DNA of 64,000 nucleotides from Mucilaginibacter ginsenosidivorax (GCF_007971525.1 NZ_CP042437.1:6448001-6512000); one strand, 5' to 3'. Counted from the stretch's first letter, positions 43,012 through 52,052 are shown. Numbers and translations are program-made. The notes: generated from the sequence alone by a model not told the origin.

Positions 43012-43881
43012 CTAAAATGCTAACTCTCCATGCTCAATAACTGCAGAATCGCAAACGTAAGTAGGAACAATACCGGTTGCATTTATACGGTTTTCGGCAT
43101 CAACTGCCTGGGTGTTGCCTGATAATACCAGTACGGTATCGAGGCCAAACTTATTGCCACCCAAAATGTCGGTTTGCAGGGTATCGCCAACCATTACAAT
43201 GTCTTTTTTGCTGATTGGCCCCTGGTCGCGCAGCAAATCGTAAGCAAACATAAACATCTGTGAATCGGGTTTGCCAAAACGAATAAACTCCTTGCCCACA
43301 ATTTTTTCAATCATGTGGGCAATCCCGCCAATGGCTATCGATACATCGTGTTTGCTAAGCGGATAAGCATGGTCGGTGTTGGCAACAATTGCGGGGATGG
43401 TGCGTTTGCGAAGTATATTTACGGCTTTGTTTAAATCTTCAAACCAATCAAAACCTTCATCATCTAAAAATACCAGGGCATTTACTTTATCAATATTCGA
43501 GGCATTTATCTGGCTTACGGGCAGGGTGTGCAGCCCGGAGCTATCTATATAATGCGCCGAATCCGGCGTGCCCAGGTATGCCACAATACCATCATTCACT
43601 TTCAGGTCAAGATACTCTTTAGTAAGCATGCCCGACGAGATGATCTTATCCGGAGTTATGGCAAGCAGGCCTTTGTTGTTATATGATTCTGCCAGTTGTG
43701 CAGGGCTGCGCGATGCATCGTTGGTAACAATGTAGTAATCCTTCTTTTGCTGATCAAGGTAGGCAAACGTGTTTTCGATGCCCGGCAGCAGCCCTTTATA
43801 GTTTTTTAGTACCCCAAAAGCGTCAAAAAAAACAACTTTGTACCTGTCTATTATAGATTTAAAGTTGTCTATCCTGTTCAT
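43012..43881 (-). CDS. HAD-superfamily class IIA hydrolase
   Basis: The 289 residues have the HAD motifs VVFFDAFGVLKNYKGLLPG (nucleophile Asp, though DAFGV replaces the usual DxDGV), YYIVTNDASRSP (motif II), a Lys-containing FGKPDSQMF (motif III) and VMVGDTLQTDILGG (motif IV). A type IIA cap domain sits in between. Relatives include NagD and phosphoglycolate phosphatase-like enzymes; the substrate is unknown. It is the last gene of the GS-like/kinase/HAD set. Confidence 0.88.
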   Translation of the reverse strand: MNRIDNFKSIIDRYKVVFFDAFGVLKNYKGLLPGIENTFAYLDQQKKDYYIVTNDASRSPAQLAESYNNKGLLAITPDKIISSGMLTKEYLDLKVNDGIVAYLGTPDSAHYIDSSGLHTLPVSQINASNIDKVNALVFLDDEGFDWFEDLNKAVNILRKRTIPAIVANTDHAYPLSKHDVSIAIGGIAHMIEKIVGKEFIRFGKPDSQMFMFAYDLLRDQGPISKKDIVMVGDTLQTDILGGNKFGLDTVLVLSGNTQAVDAENRINATGIVPTYVCDSAVIEHGELAF

Positions 43882-43933
43882 ACCTGCTATTTGCTTTAAT
43901 AAGCTGCAATATGCTCAAATATTAACTGAAAGC

Positions 43934-44971
43934 CTATTTTAATTTGAGCGCCTCTATGATTTTTTCGGCATCAAAATCCCTGTCTACCGATGGTAAATAA
44001 ACATTAAATGCTTCAGTTTGCAGTTTTTGGGCATATTGCTCGCTAAAAAAGTGTTTACCATCCTTAATTACATAGTTCAGGATAAAAAAACGGTATGCTT
44101 CTTTCATAAATCTTATTTCGTCGGCAGTAAGCGGGTTAACTTTATGGTATTCTTTCAGGAATAAGATAAACCTGTCTTCCATCATGGTGTTAATCACATA
44201 ACTGAATACCGTACGGTCGCCAATATCCGATACCACCCGGCTAAAAAAGTAAAAATCAAGCACGCGATAACTCATCCTGAACCAGTCATAATCCCAGCGG
44301 GAATATAATTCAAGACTTGGTGTTACCGAGAAGTTACCGATATTCCAGTCGATAAATACCGGGATGATCTCGAAAGAGCTCATATTGTATTTCGACCGGT
44401 TTTTCATGAAGGTTTCGCAATGGTACTTCAAAAAATCGGCCTGCATGGCGGTGCCGAACTGTTTTTCGTTGGTTTCCAGCTGATGCATCAACGACGAAAT
44501 ATCAGTACGCAACGTTTTTGACGATTTTGGCAGTACATTTTTAACCCTTGAACAAGCTTTATGAAACTTACCCACTTGCTGGCCAAGCTTTTTAATATGG
44601 CTGTCTTCCAGGCGCCGGGGCAGGCGGTTTAATATGCGGGTTGGGTTATAAAACACAACCCATGCATCTGTTTTGGCATGTTTATAATGATAGATATATA
44701 CCCTGTTATTTTTAAGTAACGATCGGGCAAGCAAATTTTCAAAAGGGTAAAGCAGGTTATTGGCTAAGGTTTGGATGATACGGTGATCCTCTTTAAAATG
44801 CTCAAACTTACCAAAATAGGATAGTTTGGCTATAATGATATCGTCGTCATCAAAAGTAATACGGTACACATGGTTGGTAGATACCATGGCGCTAATGTCC
44901 TCGATAAGTTTAATCGTTTTGGACGCGTCATACCCTTCCCATGCTTTTTTAACAATTAAAGAAAAGTCCAT
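43934..44971 (-). CDS. APH-like phosphotransferase family protein
   Basis: This 345-residue protein has an aminoglycoside-phosphotransferase-like fold: an N-lobe with YRITFDDDDIIIAKLSYFG (ATP-binding Lys), a Brenner-type motif VFIDWNIGNFSV in place of HGDxHxxN, and the metal-binding SRWDYDWFRMSYRVLDFYFF. The catalytic Asp is kept though the His is lost. It likely phosphorylates a small molecule. The gene lies 52 bases before the HAD gene and 200 bases after the GS-like gene, all on the minus strand. Confidence 0.8.
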   Translation of the reverse strand: MDFSLIVKKAWEGYDASKTIKLIEDISAMVSTNHVYRITFDDDDIIIAKLSYFGKFEHFKEDHRIIQTLANNLLYPFENLLARSLLKNNRVYIYHYKHAKTDAWVVFYNPTRILNRLPRRLEDSHIKKLGQQVGKFHKACSRVKNVLPKSSKTLRTDISSLMHQLETNEKQFGTAMQADFLKYHCETFMKNRSKYNMSSFEIIPVFIDWNIGNFSVTPSLELYSRWDYDWFRMSYRVLDFYFFSRVVSDIGDRTVFSYVINTMMEDRFILFLKEYHKVNPLTADEIRFMKEAYRFFILNYVIKDGKHFFSEQYAQKLQTEAFNVYLPSVDRDFDAEKIIEALKLK

Positions 44972-45065
44972 TTACATAATTTAGGCTACAAAGATTAGAT
45001 AATTAAATGGAATAAGAATATGATTTGTGTAATGTTTTGTCGGTGATGGGATAAATGGGTTCTTT

Positions 45066-45167
45066 GTCTGAACCCGGAATTTGTGGAATTGAAGAATTAG
45101 CAGAATTCTGAAAAGTACCCCGGCATTCTGTTAATTCTATAAATTCGTTTAATTTCGGTTCAGACAA
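45066..45167. repeat. Inverted-arm repeat of the gtctgaacccggaatttg type
   Basis: Left GTCTGAACCCGGAATTTGTG; right TTTAATTTCGGTTCAGAC. It is the same family as 17199-17278. It lies between the GS-like gene and the APH-like gene. Confidence 0.75.
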
Positions 45168-45171
45168 CCAC

Positions 45172-46530
45172 CTATATCACCTCAAAATACCTTTTTAGCT
45201 CCCAATCGGTAACATGTTTGGCGTATTGACGATGCTCCCACAGGCGGGTTTGGGTAAAATGCTCAACAAAGCCTTCGCCAAAAAGCTCTTTGGCCAGTGG
45301 CGAGTTTTGCATATCCGTTGCAGCGTCAAACAAGTTTTTGGCCAGTATGCCGTTGCGTTTATCTTCGTAACCGTTACCAACTGTGGGTGCTATAGTTAAG
45401 GGCAATTTGTGTTTAATACCGTATAAGCCCGAAGCCAATGCCGCTGCAATGGCCAAATATGGGTTAGTATCTGAACCTGGTATACGGGTCTCTAACCGGG
45501 TGTAGCCCGGTGTGGTATTAATAACACGCAGGGCGGTGGTCCGGTTGTCAAGCCCCCAGGTTATGGTAGTTGGCGCCCAGGCCCCTTCAACAAGGCGTTT
45601 ATAGCTGTTAATAGTGGGGGCATACATTGGTAACAGGTGCGGCATGCAATATAGCTGACCTGCAAGGTAATGCTTATGCAAATCGCTCATCTTGTTAACA
45701 TCGTCGCCGTTGTAAAACAAGTTATCACTTTTATCTTTGTTCCATAAGCTTTGGTGGATATGGCCGCTGCAACCAGGCAGGTCTTCGTTCCATTTGGCCA
45801 TAAATGAAGCCATGATGCCGTGTTTGTAAGCAATCTCTTTAACGGCGGTTTTAAATAATACCGCTTTATCGGCGGCAGCCAAAACTTCGTCATGAGCTAT
45901 GGCGGCTTCGTAAACGCCGGGACCGGTTTCGGTATGTAAGCCTTCTATGGGTATGTTAAATTGAGTAAGCAAGTTAAACAGGTCGTAATAAAAATCGCTG
46001 TTTTGCGATGTACGGAGTATGGAGTACCCAAACATCCCTGGTGTAAGGGTATTGATATTGGTAAAGCCTTTATCATTAATAGATTGCGGTGTTTCCCTGA
46101 AATTGAACCATTCAAATTCCTGGGCAAACTCGGCGTGATAGCCCATGTCCTGGCATTCTTTAACTACTTTTTTTAACAGGCTGCGGGGACATGCGGGCAG
46201 GGCTGTGCCGTTTGGGTTGCTGTAATCGGCCAAAAAGAAGGGGATGTTATCCTGCCAGGGTACGTTACGCAACGTATTCAAATCAATACGGCAAAGCTTA
46301 TCGGGGTAACCGGTATGCCAGCCTGTAATTTTCACATTATCATAACAAACGTCATTACTATCCCATCCAAAAACTACATCGCAAAAACCATAACCGCTTT
46401 GCAAGCCTTCAATGAATTTTTTGGGGTGAATTACCTTCCCGCGCAAAACGCCATCAATATCGGCAAAGGCAAATTTTATTTTCTGGATGTTATTTTCTTC
46501 TATGTAAGTTTTTATCTGTTCGGTATTCAT
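45172..46530 (-). CDS. Glutamine synthetase family protein (GS I-like gamma-glutamyl ligase)
   Basis: The 452 residues follow the type I fold: an N-terminal beta-grasp (IKFAFADIDGVLRGKVI), then the catalytic half with AEFAQEFEWFNF, IEGLHTETGPGVYEAA, a CSGHIHQSLW ATP/glutamate segment, and TTALRVINTTPGYTRLETRIPGSDTNPYLA. It is closer to the PuuA/FluG-like side branch than to housekeeping GlnA. It therefore probably joins glutamate to an amine other than ammonia. The window already has a GSII gene for glutamine. The neighbours suggest a gamma-glutamyl pathway. Confidence 0.85.
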   Translation of the reverse strand: MNTEQIKTYIEENNIQKIKFAFADIDGVLRGKVIHPKKFIEGLQSGYGFCDVVFGWDSNDVCYDNVKITGWHTGYPDKLCRIDLNTLRNVPWQDNIPFFLADYSNPNGTALPACPRSLLKKVVKECQDMGYHAEFAQEFEWFNFRETPQSINDKGFTNINTLTPGMFGYSILRTSQNSDFYYDLFNLLTQFNIPIEGLHTETGPGVYEAAIAHDEVLAAADKAVLFKTAVKEIAYKHGIMASFMAKWNEDLPGCSGHIHQSLWNKDKSDNLFYNGDDVNKMSDLHKHYLAGQLYCMPHLLPMYAPTINSYKRLVEGAWAPTTITWGLDNRTTALRVINTTPGYTRLETRIPGSDTNPYLAIAAALASGLYGIKHKLPLTIAPTVGNGYEDKRNGILAKNLFDAATDMQNSPLAKELFGEGFVEHFTQTRLWEHRQYAKHVTDWELKRYFEVI

Positions 46531-46659
46531 GGTGTAAGTATAAGGCTGGTTTCAAATTAAGCAAGATAGCCATTACGATGTAAACATAAAAAAATGCCCC
46601 TGGTGTTTACAAGTATTCATACGTTTTTGCTGTTACCTTTGTTTACGGTAGTTTATATA

Positions 46660-47076
46660 ATGATTACAATTAACCAATACCTTTTTGTTTATGGTACGTT
46701 GCTTGAGCAGGGTAATACATACGCGCAATACCTGCAGCAGCATTGCACATTAATAGGAGGGGGCAAATTTGGCGGCATACTTTACGATGTTGGCCATTAT
46801 CCGGGTGCTACCATTGATGCCATAACGGGCAGGTATGTTTATGGCAGCATTTACCTGATGGATGATGCCGAAAAAATACTACCGGTAATTGATGAGTACG
46901 AGGGTATTGGTGCCCAGGAGGCAAAACCACATGAATATACCCGCCAATTGATTGAAATTGATACTGAACAAGGTCCGGTTGTTTGTTGGGTGTATATTTA
47001 TAACTGGCCAACCGATAATTTACCAGAAGTGCCTGGCGGAGATTATATTCGCTACATCGGCCCCAAAAAACAATAA
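46660..47076 (+). CDS. Gamma-glutamylcyclotransferase family protein
   Basis: I chose the ATG at 46660 (MITINQYLFVYGTLLEQG), since the 46594 start adds a tail not typical of the family. The 138 residues have the signature FVYGTLLEQG, a YGSIYLMDDAEKILPVIDEYEG block with the catalytic Glu81, and a closing WVYIYN strand. Members cyclise gamma-glutamyl amides to release 5-oxoproline and a free amine. The gene diverges from the GS-like ligase gene, so the two may act on the same conjugate. Confidence 0.85.
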   Translation: MITINQYLFVYGTLLEQGNTYAQYLQQHCTLIGGGKFGGILYDVGHYPGATIDAITGRYVYGSIYLMDDAEKILPVIDEYEGIGAQEAKPHEYTRQLIEIDTEQGPVVCWVYIYNWPTDNLPEVPGGDYIRYIGPKKQ

Positions 47077-47087
47077 ACACGCAAAAA

Positions 47088-47121
47088 AAAGTCCCCTGAT
47101 CTTTTCAAACCAGGGGACTTT
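47088..47121. terminator. Bidirectional terminator
   Basis: AAAGTCCCCTG (47088-47098) pairs with CAGGGGACTTT (47111-47121). A and T runs on both sides serve both the cyclotransferase gene and the convergent GSII gene. Confidence 0.88.
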
Positions 47122-47139
47122 AATATAATATGCGGGGAA

Positions 47140-48150
47140 TTAAACTTTCGCTGTTTTTACAGTTTTGATAATTACAGCAGCTACTTTGTAAGGATCTGCA
47201 GCCGAGTTAGGGCGACGATCTTCTAAGTAACCACTCCAGTTGTGCTCAACTGCATAAAGTGGGATACGGATAGAAGCACCGCGATCTGATACACCATAGC
47301 TAAAGTCGGTGATTGAAGCAGTTTCGTGTTTACCGGTTAAGCGTTGATCGTTATCGGCACCGTATACAGCAATACACTCAGAAACAGCCGGACGGAATGA
47401 CTCGCAGATAGCTTCGAAAGTAGCTTTGCTGTTTGCAGTACGTAAAGTTGTGTTTGAGAAGTTAGCGTGCATACCAGAACCGTTCCAGTCTAATTGACCA
47501 AGCGGTTTGCAATGCCAGTTGATAGATACGCCATAGCTTTCGCCAATTCTTTCTAATAAATAACGGGCAACCCAGATTTGGTCACCAGCTTCTTTAGCGC
47601 CTTTAGCGAAGATCTGGAATTCCCACTGACCTGCTGCTACTTCGGCATTGATACCTTCAACATTTAAGCCTGCTTCTAAACATACATCTAAGTGCTCTTC
47701 AACAATTTCGCGACCGTAAGCGTTGTTTGCACCTACAGAGCAATAATATGGGCCTTGCGGGCCTGGGTAGCCACCAGCCGGGAAACCAAGTGGTTTGTTG
47801 GTTTTAGGATCCCATAAAAAATATTCCTGCTCAAAACCAAACCAGAAATCATTATCATCATCCTGTATAAGTGCACGGCCGTTTGACTCATGAGGTTTAC
47901 CTGTTGAATCTAAAACTTCGCACATAACAAGGTAAGCGCTTTTTCTTTGTGGATCCGGGCATACAAAAACTGGTTTTAAGATACAATCTGATGAACCACC
48001 TGGTGCTTGTTCAGTTGATGAGCCGTCAAAGCTCCAGTTATCCAGATCTTCTACTTTACCGCTGAAATCTTTAACGATTTTTGTTTTGCTACGCAGGCTT
48101 TGTGTTGGTTTGTACCCATCAAGCCAAATGTACTCGAGTTTAGTTGCCAT
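47140..48150 (-). CDS. glnII: Type II glutamine synthetase
   Basis: The 336-residue enzyme is of the eukaryote-like GSII class: LEYIWLDGYKPTQSLRSKTK in the beta-grasp, DNWSFDGSSTEQAPGGSSDC, FGFEQEYFLW, the catalytic NAEVAAGQWEFQI and DWNGSGMHANFSN segments, and the late HETASITDFSYGV/RGASIRIP block. It makes glutamine from glutamate and ammonia in the cytoplasm. The length and all motifs are intact. It has its own upstream region of 306 bases. Confidence 0.95.
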   Translation of the reverse strand: MATKLEYIWLDGYKPTQSLRSKTKIVKDFSGKVEDLDNWSFDGSSTEQAPGGSSDCILKPVFVCPDPQRKSAYLVMCEVLDSTGKPHESNGRALIQDDDNDFWFGFEQEYFLWDPKTNKPLGFPAGGYPGPQGPYYCSVGANNAYGREIVEEHLDVCLEAGLNVEGINAEVAAGQWEFQIFAKGAKEAGDQIWVARYLLERIGESYGVSINWHCKPLGQLDWNGSGMHANFSNTTLRTANSKATFEAICESFRPAVSECIAVYGADNDQRLTGKHETASITDFSYGVSDRGASIRIPLYAVEHNWSGYLEDRRPNSAADPYKVAAVIIKTVKTAKV

Positions 48151-48456
48151 TTTTTAATTAATTTGTAAAGTTGGGGTTCTATTTATAGTTTTTGTATTAA
48201 TCTCGCCAATTAACAAGGCGAATTTAAATTATTTTTACAAAAATCACCATGATTTTGTGAAAATTTTATAATTTTTTTCAACAAATACCTTATTTTAACT
48301 GTAAATGCATAATAATTAACCTAATCGGTAGCGTTTTTGATAATTTTGCATTTTTTAACTCATAACCATAAGGTATTTTAAAAAAAATGCAAAATAGGGC
48401 ACATTTGTAAACAGAAATAATTAAAAAACTTTAATTGTGTTGATCCATTCGGAAGA
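48151..48456. other. AT-rich upstream region of the GSII gene
   Basis: No gene is visible in these 306 bases. They serve as the leader and promoter area of the minus-strand GSII gene, but no exact TAnnTTTG box is found on that strand. Confidence 0.5.
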
Positions 48457-49923
48457 TCAATCCATTTCGCTAAGCTTTTCTGAAACGTTTTTAACGTTTT
48501 TGTCCAATTCCTCGGCCGAGTAAAGTAAATGTTTGCGTATTTTAAGCAGTTCTTCTTTGGTTTCTATGTCCTTAACCAGGTCAAGCAGGCCCAATATATT
48601 CGATAGGTGCTTGCGTACTTCGTGCGAATTGATTGTGGCCAGTTCTTGCTTTTTGGCTGCAAACAATAGCTGTTCATAATGGCGTTTTTGCCTGCTGCTG
48701 CGGTAAAAAATAGCAACAACAATAACTGCTAAAACAGCAAGCGCAATGGCAAATATCATCCATAAACGCTCACGTTCATACCTAAGCAGGTTTACATAAT
48801 AAAGGCTTTGTACTTCATTTATTTTTAATTGCGATGATTTATCACCCACCTGCAAAAGATTATCGATGTTTTGTTTTAACTCGCCCAGCGCCAGTTTGAA
48901 ATTTTCGGCAGCGAGTTTTTCGTCATTGTTGCGTTCCGCAATTTTTCCAAGTACTTCGTACAGGTGATATCTTATTTCGGGGTGATTTTTTTGAGATGGC
49001 AGGTTAAGTTGTTTCTCAATCATATACCGGGCCGAATCTGTTTGGCCGTTGCTAAAATAGGCGTCGGCAAGCATTTGCCCCTCCAGGTCGCCTTTCACAT
49101 AAAGGCTGTCTCTTAATAGGTCGTTAATTTGTTTTATAGCGCCCTTGTAGTCGCGTTTTAACAAAGTGAGATAATAGCCGGTGCGTTTTTGGTAAGTGTG
49201 TAATTTGTATGTCCGGTTTTTGGGGCCGAAGAGTTTCTCGTGGCACACCTTTAACGAATCGTAGTTTTGAGTTCTGAAATAATTTTCGGCTTTATTATAA
49301 GTGATCAAACTTAAAATGTTTAAACGGTTGATCTTATTATCGTCAATTAACCGTTGGGCCTGGTTAAGGTAGGACAGCGATTGGCTATATAAGCCACTTT
49401 TATAATATATATCAGATATATTAACATTTAACACTGCCTCTAAATAAGGATCGTTTAAATTTTTTACCTCGTTTTTGGCTAATCCATAACTGGATACTGC
49501 TCCAATCGCGTTTCCTTCGTCGGTTTGTACAAACGCAAGATGGGTGAAGTAATCAAAAAGAAGCAAATGATCGCTGCTTTTGTGAGCCTCGTCGATAGCC
49601 CTTACCAAGGCATTTTGTGATTCCTGGAGTTTCTCAAGCCTTCTTTGATATATACTTTCCATGAAATATAAAATGGACTCCCGCTGTTCCAAATTATATT
49701 TTACAAAGGTATCGGTGATGGCCTTTTTTTTGTCAACAAGTTGGCTTAATGGCGCATTTTGAAAGAATCCCTTGATATATCTGATTACTTTGTCTTCACG
49801 TTTCTGCTGATCTTTCAGCAAAACGTAATCAACCAGGCTATCCTTTTTTACGCTGGTTTGCGCAGAACTCGCTTTTAGTGAGCACGTCAATAAAATTAAT
49901 ATAGTAAAGCGGAGTGTTTTCAA
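48457..49923 (-). CDS. TPR sensor protein with DHp-like helix but no kinase ATPase domain
   Basis: The 488 residues have a signal peptide (about 1-21). A periplasmic part rich in TPR-like helical hairpins follows (about 60-375; for example LDYFTHLAFVQTDEGNAIGA). One membrane helix comes next (LWMIFAIALAVLAVIVVAIFY), then a cytoplasmic coiled helix. In the latter, ELATINSHEVRKHLSNILGL places a phosphoacceptor-like His near residue 434. The frame stops 54 residues later, before any HATPase domain. It is either a natural short form or a regulator acting with another kinase. No second piece lies downstream. Confidence 0.85.
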   Translation of the reverse strand: MKTLRFTILILLTCSLKASSAQTSVKKDSLVDYVLLKDQQKREDKVIRYIKGFFQNAPLSQLVDKKKAITDTFVKYNLEQRESILYFMESIYQRRLEKLQESQNALVRAIDEAHKSSDHLLLFDYFTHLAFVQTDEGNAIGAVSSYGLAKNEVKNLNDPYLEAVLNVNISDIYYKSGLYSQSLSYLNQAQRLIDDNKINRLNILSLITYNKAENYFRTQNYDSLKVCHEKLFGPKNRTYKLHTYQKRTGYYLTLLKRDYKGAIKQINDLLRDSLYVKGDLEGQMLADAYFSNGQTDSARYMIEKQLNLPSQKNHPEIRYHLYEVLGKIAERNNDEKLAAENFKLALGELKQNIDNLLQVGDKSSQLKINEVQSLYYVNLLRYERERLWMIFAIALAVLAVIVVAIFYRSSRQKRHYEQLLFAAKKQELATINSHEVRKHLSNILGLLDLVKDIETKEELLKIRKHLLYSAEELDKNVKNVSEKLSEMD

Positions 49924-50249
49924 AGTGCAGGTAATTTAGGATAAAAATACGCTTGCTAAAAATAAAATTAAACTTGTAATTCATTCAAAAGTGTTATTGT
50001 CATGAATTCATCGTAATGTTTAAACCTTTGTGTGTGGGGTAACGTATAATGATTTGTTTATGAGGAAATATATTATGATAAGTATTGTCGCGTATTTCGC
50101 TCAAAATCAGGAGGGAGGTGATTATTAGGTTAACTATGATGAAATATTGCAAATTAGTGAATTAGGATAGACCATATACAATGCGGTTTTGTAGAATTAT
50201 TTGATTAACACATTTATTTTGACTATTATTGTCCAATTGTTTTAAAATT
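49924..50249. other. Gene-poor gap with two micro reading frames
   Basis: The 326 bases hold no normal gene. On the + strand, a 22-codon frame at 50060-50128 ends in EGGDY, and a 9-codon frame at 50136-50165 follows a GGAGGTGATT sequence (50114-50123). They are recorded only because of the unusual Shine-Dalgarno-like match. Confidence 0.35.
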
Positions 50250-50435
50250 ATGAAAAAAATTACGTTTTTATGTTTGGTAATTGTTGCCACAGGCTATTTC
50301 TCCTGTAAAAAAGAAAATGCGGCTCCTGTGCCTTCTAAAAGCACAACAAAAAAGGAATTGGCAATTAGCAGTAAAAGAGACACAACAACTCAACGATTTG
50401 TTGCTGCTAAAGATACTACTACTCAAAAGAAATAA
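50250..50435 (+). CDS. Small lipoprotein (61 aa)
   Basis: The ATG at 50250 gives MKKITFLCLVIVATGYFSC, a lipoprotein signal with Cys at about 19; I prefer it to 50229. The mature part is short, polar and Lys/Thr-rich, with two DTTTQ repeats near the end. No family is recognised. Confidence 0.7.
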   Translation: MKKITFLCLVIVATGYFSCKKENAAPVPSKSTTKKELAISSKRDTTTQRFVAAKDTTTQKK

Positions 50436-50464
50436 TTACCCCGTTTGCTGTTAAAATAGAAAAA

Positions 50465-51184
50465 TTAACTATCAAATTTTTCTAACAATTTTAACAGCGT
50501 TTCAAAATCCTTGGGATAGGGGGCATGTATAGTGACTTCTGTCTCAAGGTTTATTTTGAAGGTAACCTCGTAAGCGTGCAATGCGAAGCGTTTCATGATT
50601 GGTAATTCCTCCTGGTCTTTTCCTAAATGATATTTCCTTTTTATTTTAGATAAAAATACCGGCTCACCTTTGTACATTTCATCGCCGGCTATTGAGGCCC
50701 GTTGGGTAGCCAGGTGAATCCTTATCTGGTGCATACGACCGGTAACGGGGCGGCACTCCACCAAAGTATAATGCTTAAAGTATCTTAACGATTGAAACCA
50801 GGTTTCGGCTCGTTTGCCTTCCTGTCTGCTAATGGTTACGTTTCCTTTGCCTACATTTAATATCGGCAGGTCAATAAGTAAATTGTCAAAAGTATGGGTA
50901 CCATCAATAATGGCGTGGTACACCTTTTTTACCTGCCGTTTTTCAAACTGCATAGATACCATCCGGTAAGCTTCCGGGTTTTTGGCAATAATGAGCGCAC
51001 CCGAAGTTTCTTTGTCCAGGCGATGACAAATTTGTGCATCCTCCCAATATCCTTTGGCCAATCTTAATAAATTTACCTCGCCACCTTCGCGCTCATCTAG
51101 CGAACTCAAAAAAGGAGGTTTGTTAACCACAATCACATCATCATTCTCAAATAGTATCAGGTCGGCGAATTTCGGAAACTTCAT
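50465..51184 (-). CDS. RluA-family pseudouridine synthase
   Basis: The 239 residues carry ENDDVIVVNKPPFLSSL, the catalytic motif ICHRLDKETSGALIIAK with Asp57, and GRMHQIRIHLATQRASI. This is the RluA/RluC/RluD group that modifies uridine in rRNA or tRNA. No S4 domain precedes it, so the exact target is unclear. It is a single gene, convergent with the small lipoprotein gene. Confidence 0.93.
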   Translation of the reverse strand: MKFPKFADLILFENDDVIVVNKPPFLSSLDEREGGEVNLLRLAKGYWEDAQICHRLDKETSGALIIAKNPEAYRMVSMQFEKRQVKKVYHAIIDGTHTFDNLLIDLPILNVGKGNVTISRQEGKRAETWFQSLRYFKHYTLVECRPVTGRMHQIRIHLATQRASIAGDEMYKGEPVFLSKIKRKYHLGKDQEELPIMKRFALHAYEVTFKINLETEVTIHAPYPKDFETLLKLLEKFDS

Positions 51185-51411
51185 ATTTTATATATAGCCG
51201 ACAAAAATACGGTTTATAATAATGATAACACGCCTGTCGTCAATTTTTTAAATAACAACTACCTGAAAGAGGTGTTTAACAATAGTCAAATGATATTGTA
51301 ATATGGCCTTAAAAAAGTACAATAAACTTAAAATAAGGCCACTTACTTAGATAGATTAACGATGGAATAGTATTTGTTTATTGTTAATCAACAATCTAAC
51401 TGTAAAACAAC

Positions 51412-51894
51412 ATGAGCACTAACAAAACCGAACCTGAAGAAAAGGGATTTTTTGAGAAGGTTAAAGAAACAATTGAACATTTGTGGGAAGGTACCAAAGA
51501 TACAGCCGAAGATGTAAAAGAAGCCGCAGCGGATAAGCTGGAAGATATTAAAGAAAAGGTAGCCACAAAAAAAGCAACCACCACCCGGAAAACCGTGGCT
51601 GCAAAAACTGTAGTGGCAAAAAAAGCCACTGAAGCTGCCGACAAGGCGAAAACTGCGGTAGCCAAAGTAAAAGAACAGGCAAGTGAGAAAGCAAAAAATA
51701 TTACCGCCAAAGCAAAAACCGAAACCGCTGTTGCCAAAAAAGAAGCTGCCGATATAAAATCCAAGGCCGAAGCAAAAGCAAAAGACATCTCGGCCAAAGC
51801 TAAAGATTCCGTTGCCAGCGCTAAGAAAGCAGCCGCAACTAAAACAGCAAAGGCTGTTGCAACCGTAAAGAAAAAAGCTGTAGCAGCTAAATAA
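51412..51894 (+). CDS. Lys/Ala-rich histone H1-like protein
   Basis: The 160-residue protein has an acidic helical N-terminus (EEKGFFEKVKETIEHLWEGT). A long Lys/Ala tail follows (about 48-160) with repeats such as AKAKDISAKAKDSVASAKKA, ending KKKAVAAK. The tail resembles the C-terminal domain of histone H1 and bacterial H1-like nucleoid proteins. It may bind DNA or, alternatively, act like LEA/YtxH-type stress proteins. The strand opposite is also open (51396-51797) but only as a shadow. Confidence 0.8.
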   Translation: MSTNKTEPEEKGFFEKVKETIEHLWEGTKDTAEDVKEAAADKLEDIKEKVATKKATTTRKTVAAKTVVAKKATEAADKAKTAVAKVKEQASEKAKNITAKAKTETAVAKKEAADIKSKAEAKAKDISAKAKDSVASAKKAAATKTAKAVATVKKKAVAAK

Positions 51895-51913
51895 TCGTTT
51901 TAATATTAGTTTG

Positions 51914-51947
51914 AAAGCGATGCGCCTTATAGGTCATCGCTTTTTTT
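51914..51947 (+). terminator. Terminator after the H1-like gene
   Basis: AAAGCGATG pairs with CATCGCTTT around 12 bases, and seven Ts follow. Confidence 0.88.
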
Positions 51948-52052
51948 GTGTAACACGTTTTAACAGAGGGTTTAAAAGCCTATCCTTCCGTTAGCCGGGC
52001 AGTAAGCAATTAATCTTTTTTATTTTAAATGTATGGTTTACATTTATTTTTC

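Noticed and set aside
51396-51797. Minus-strand 133-residue Ala/Ser/Phe-rich frame
   Set aside because: It is the reverse reading of the Lys/Ala repeats in the H1-like gene.
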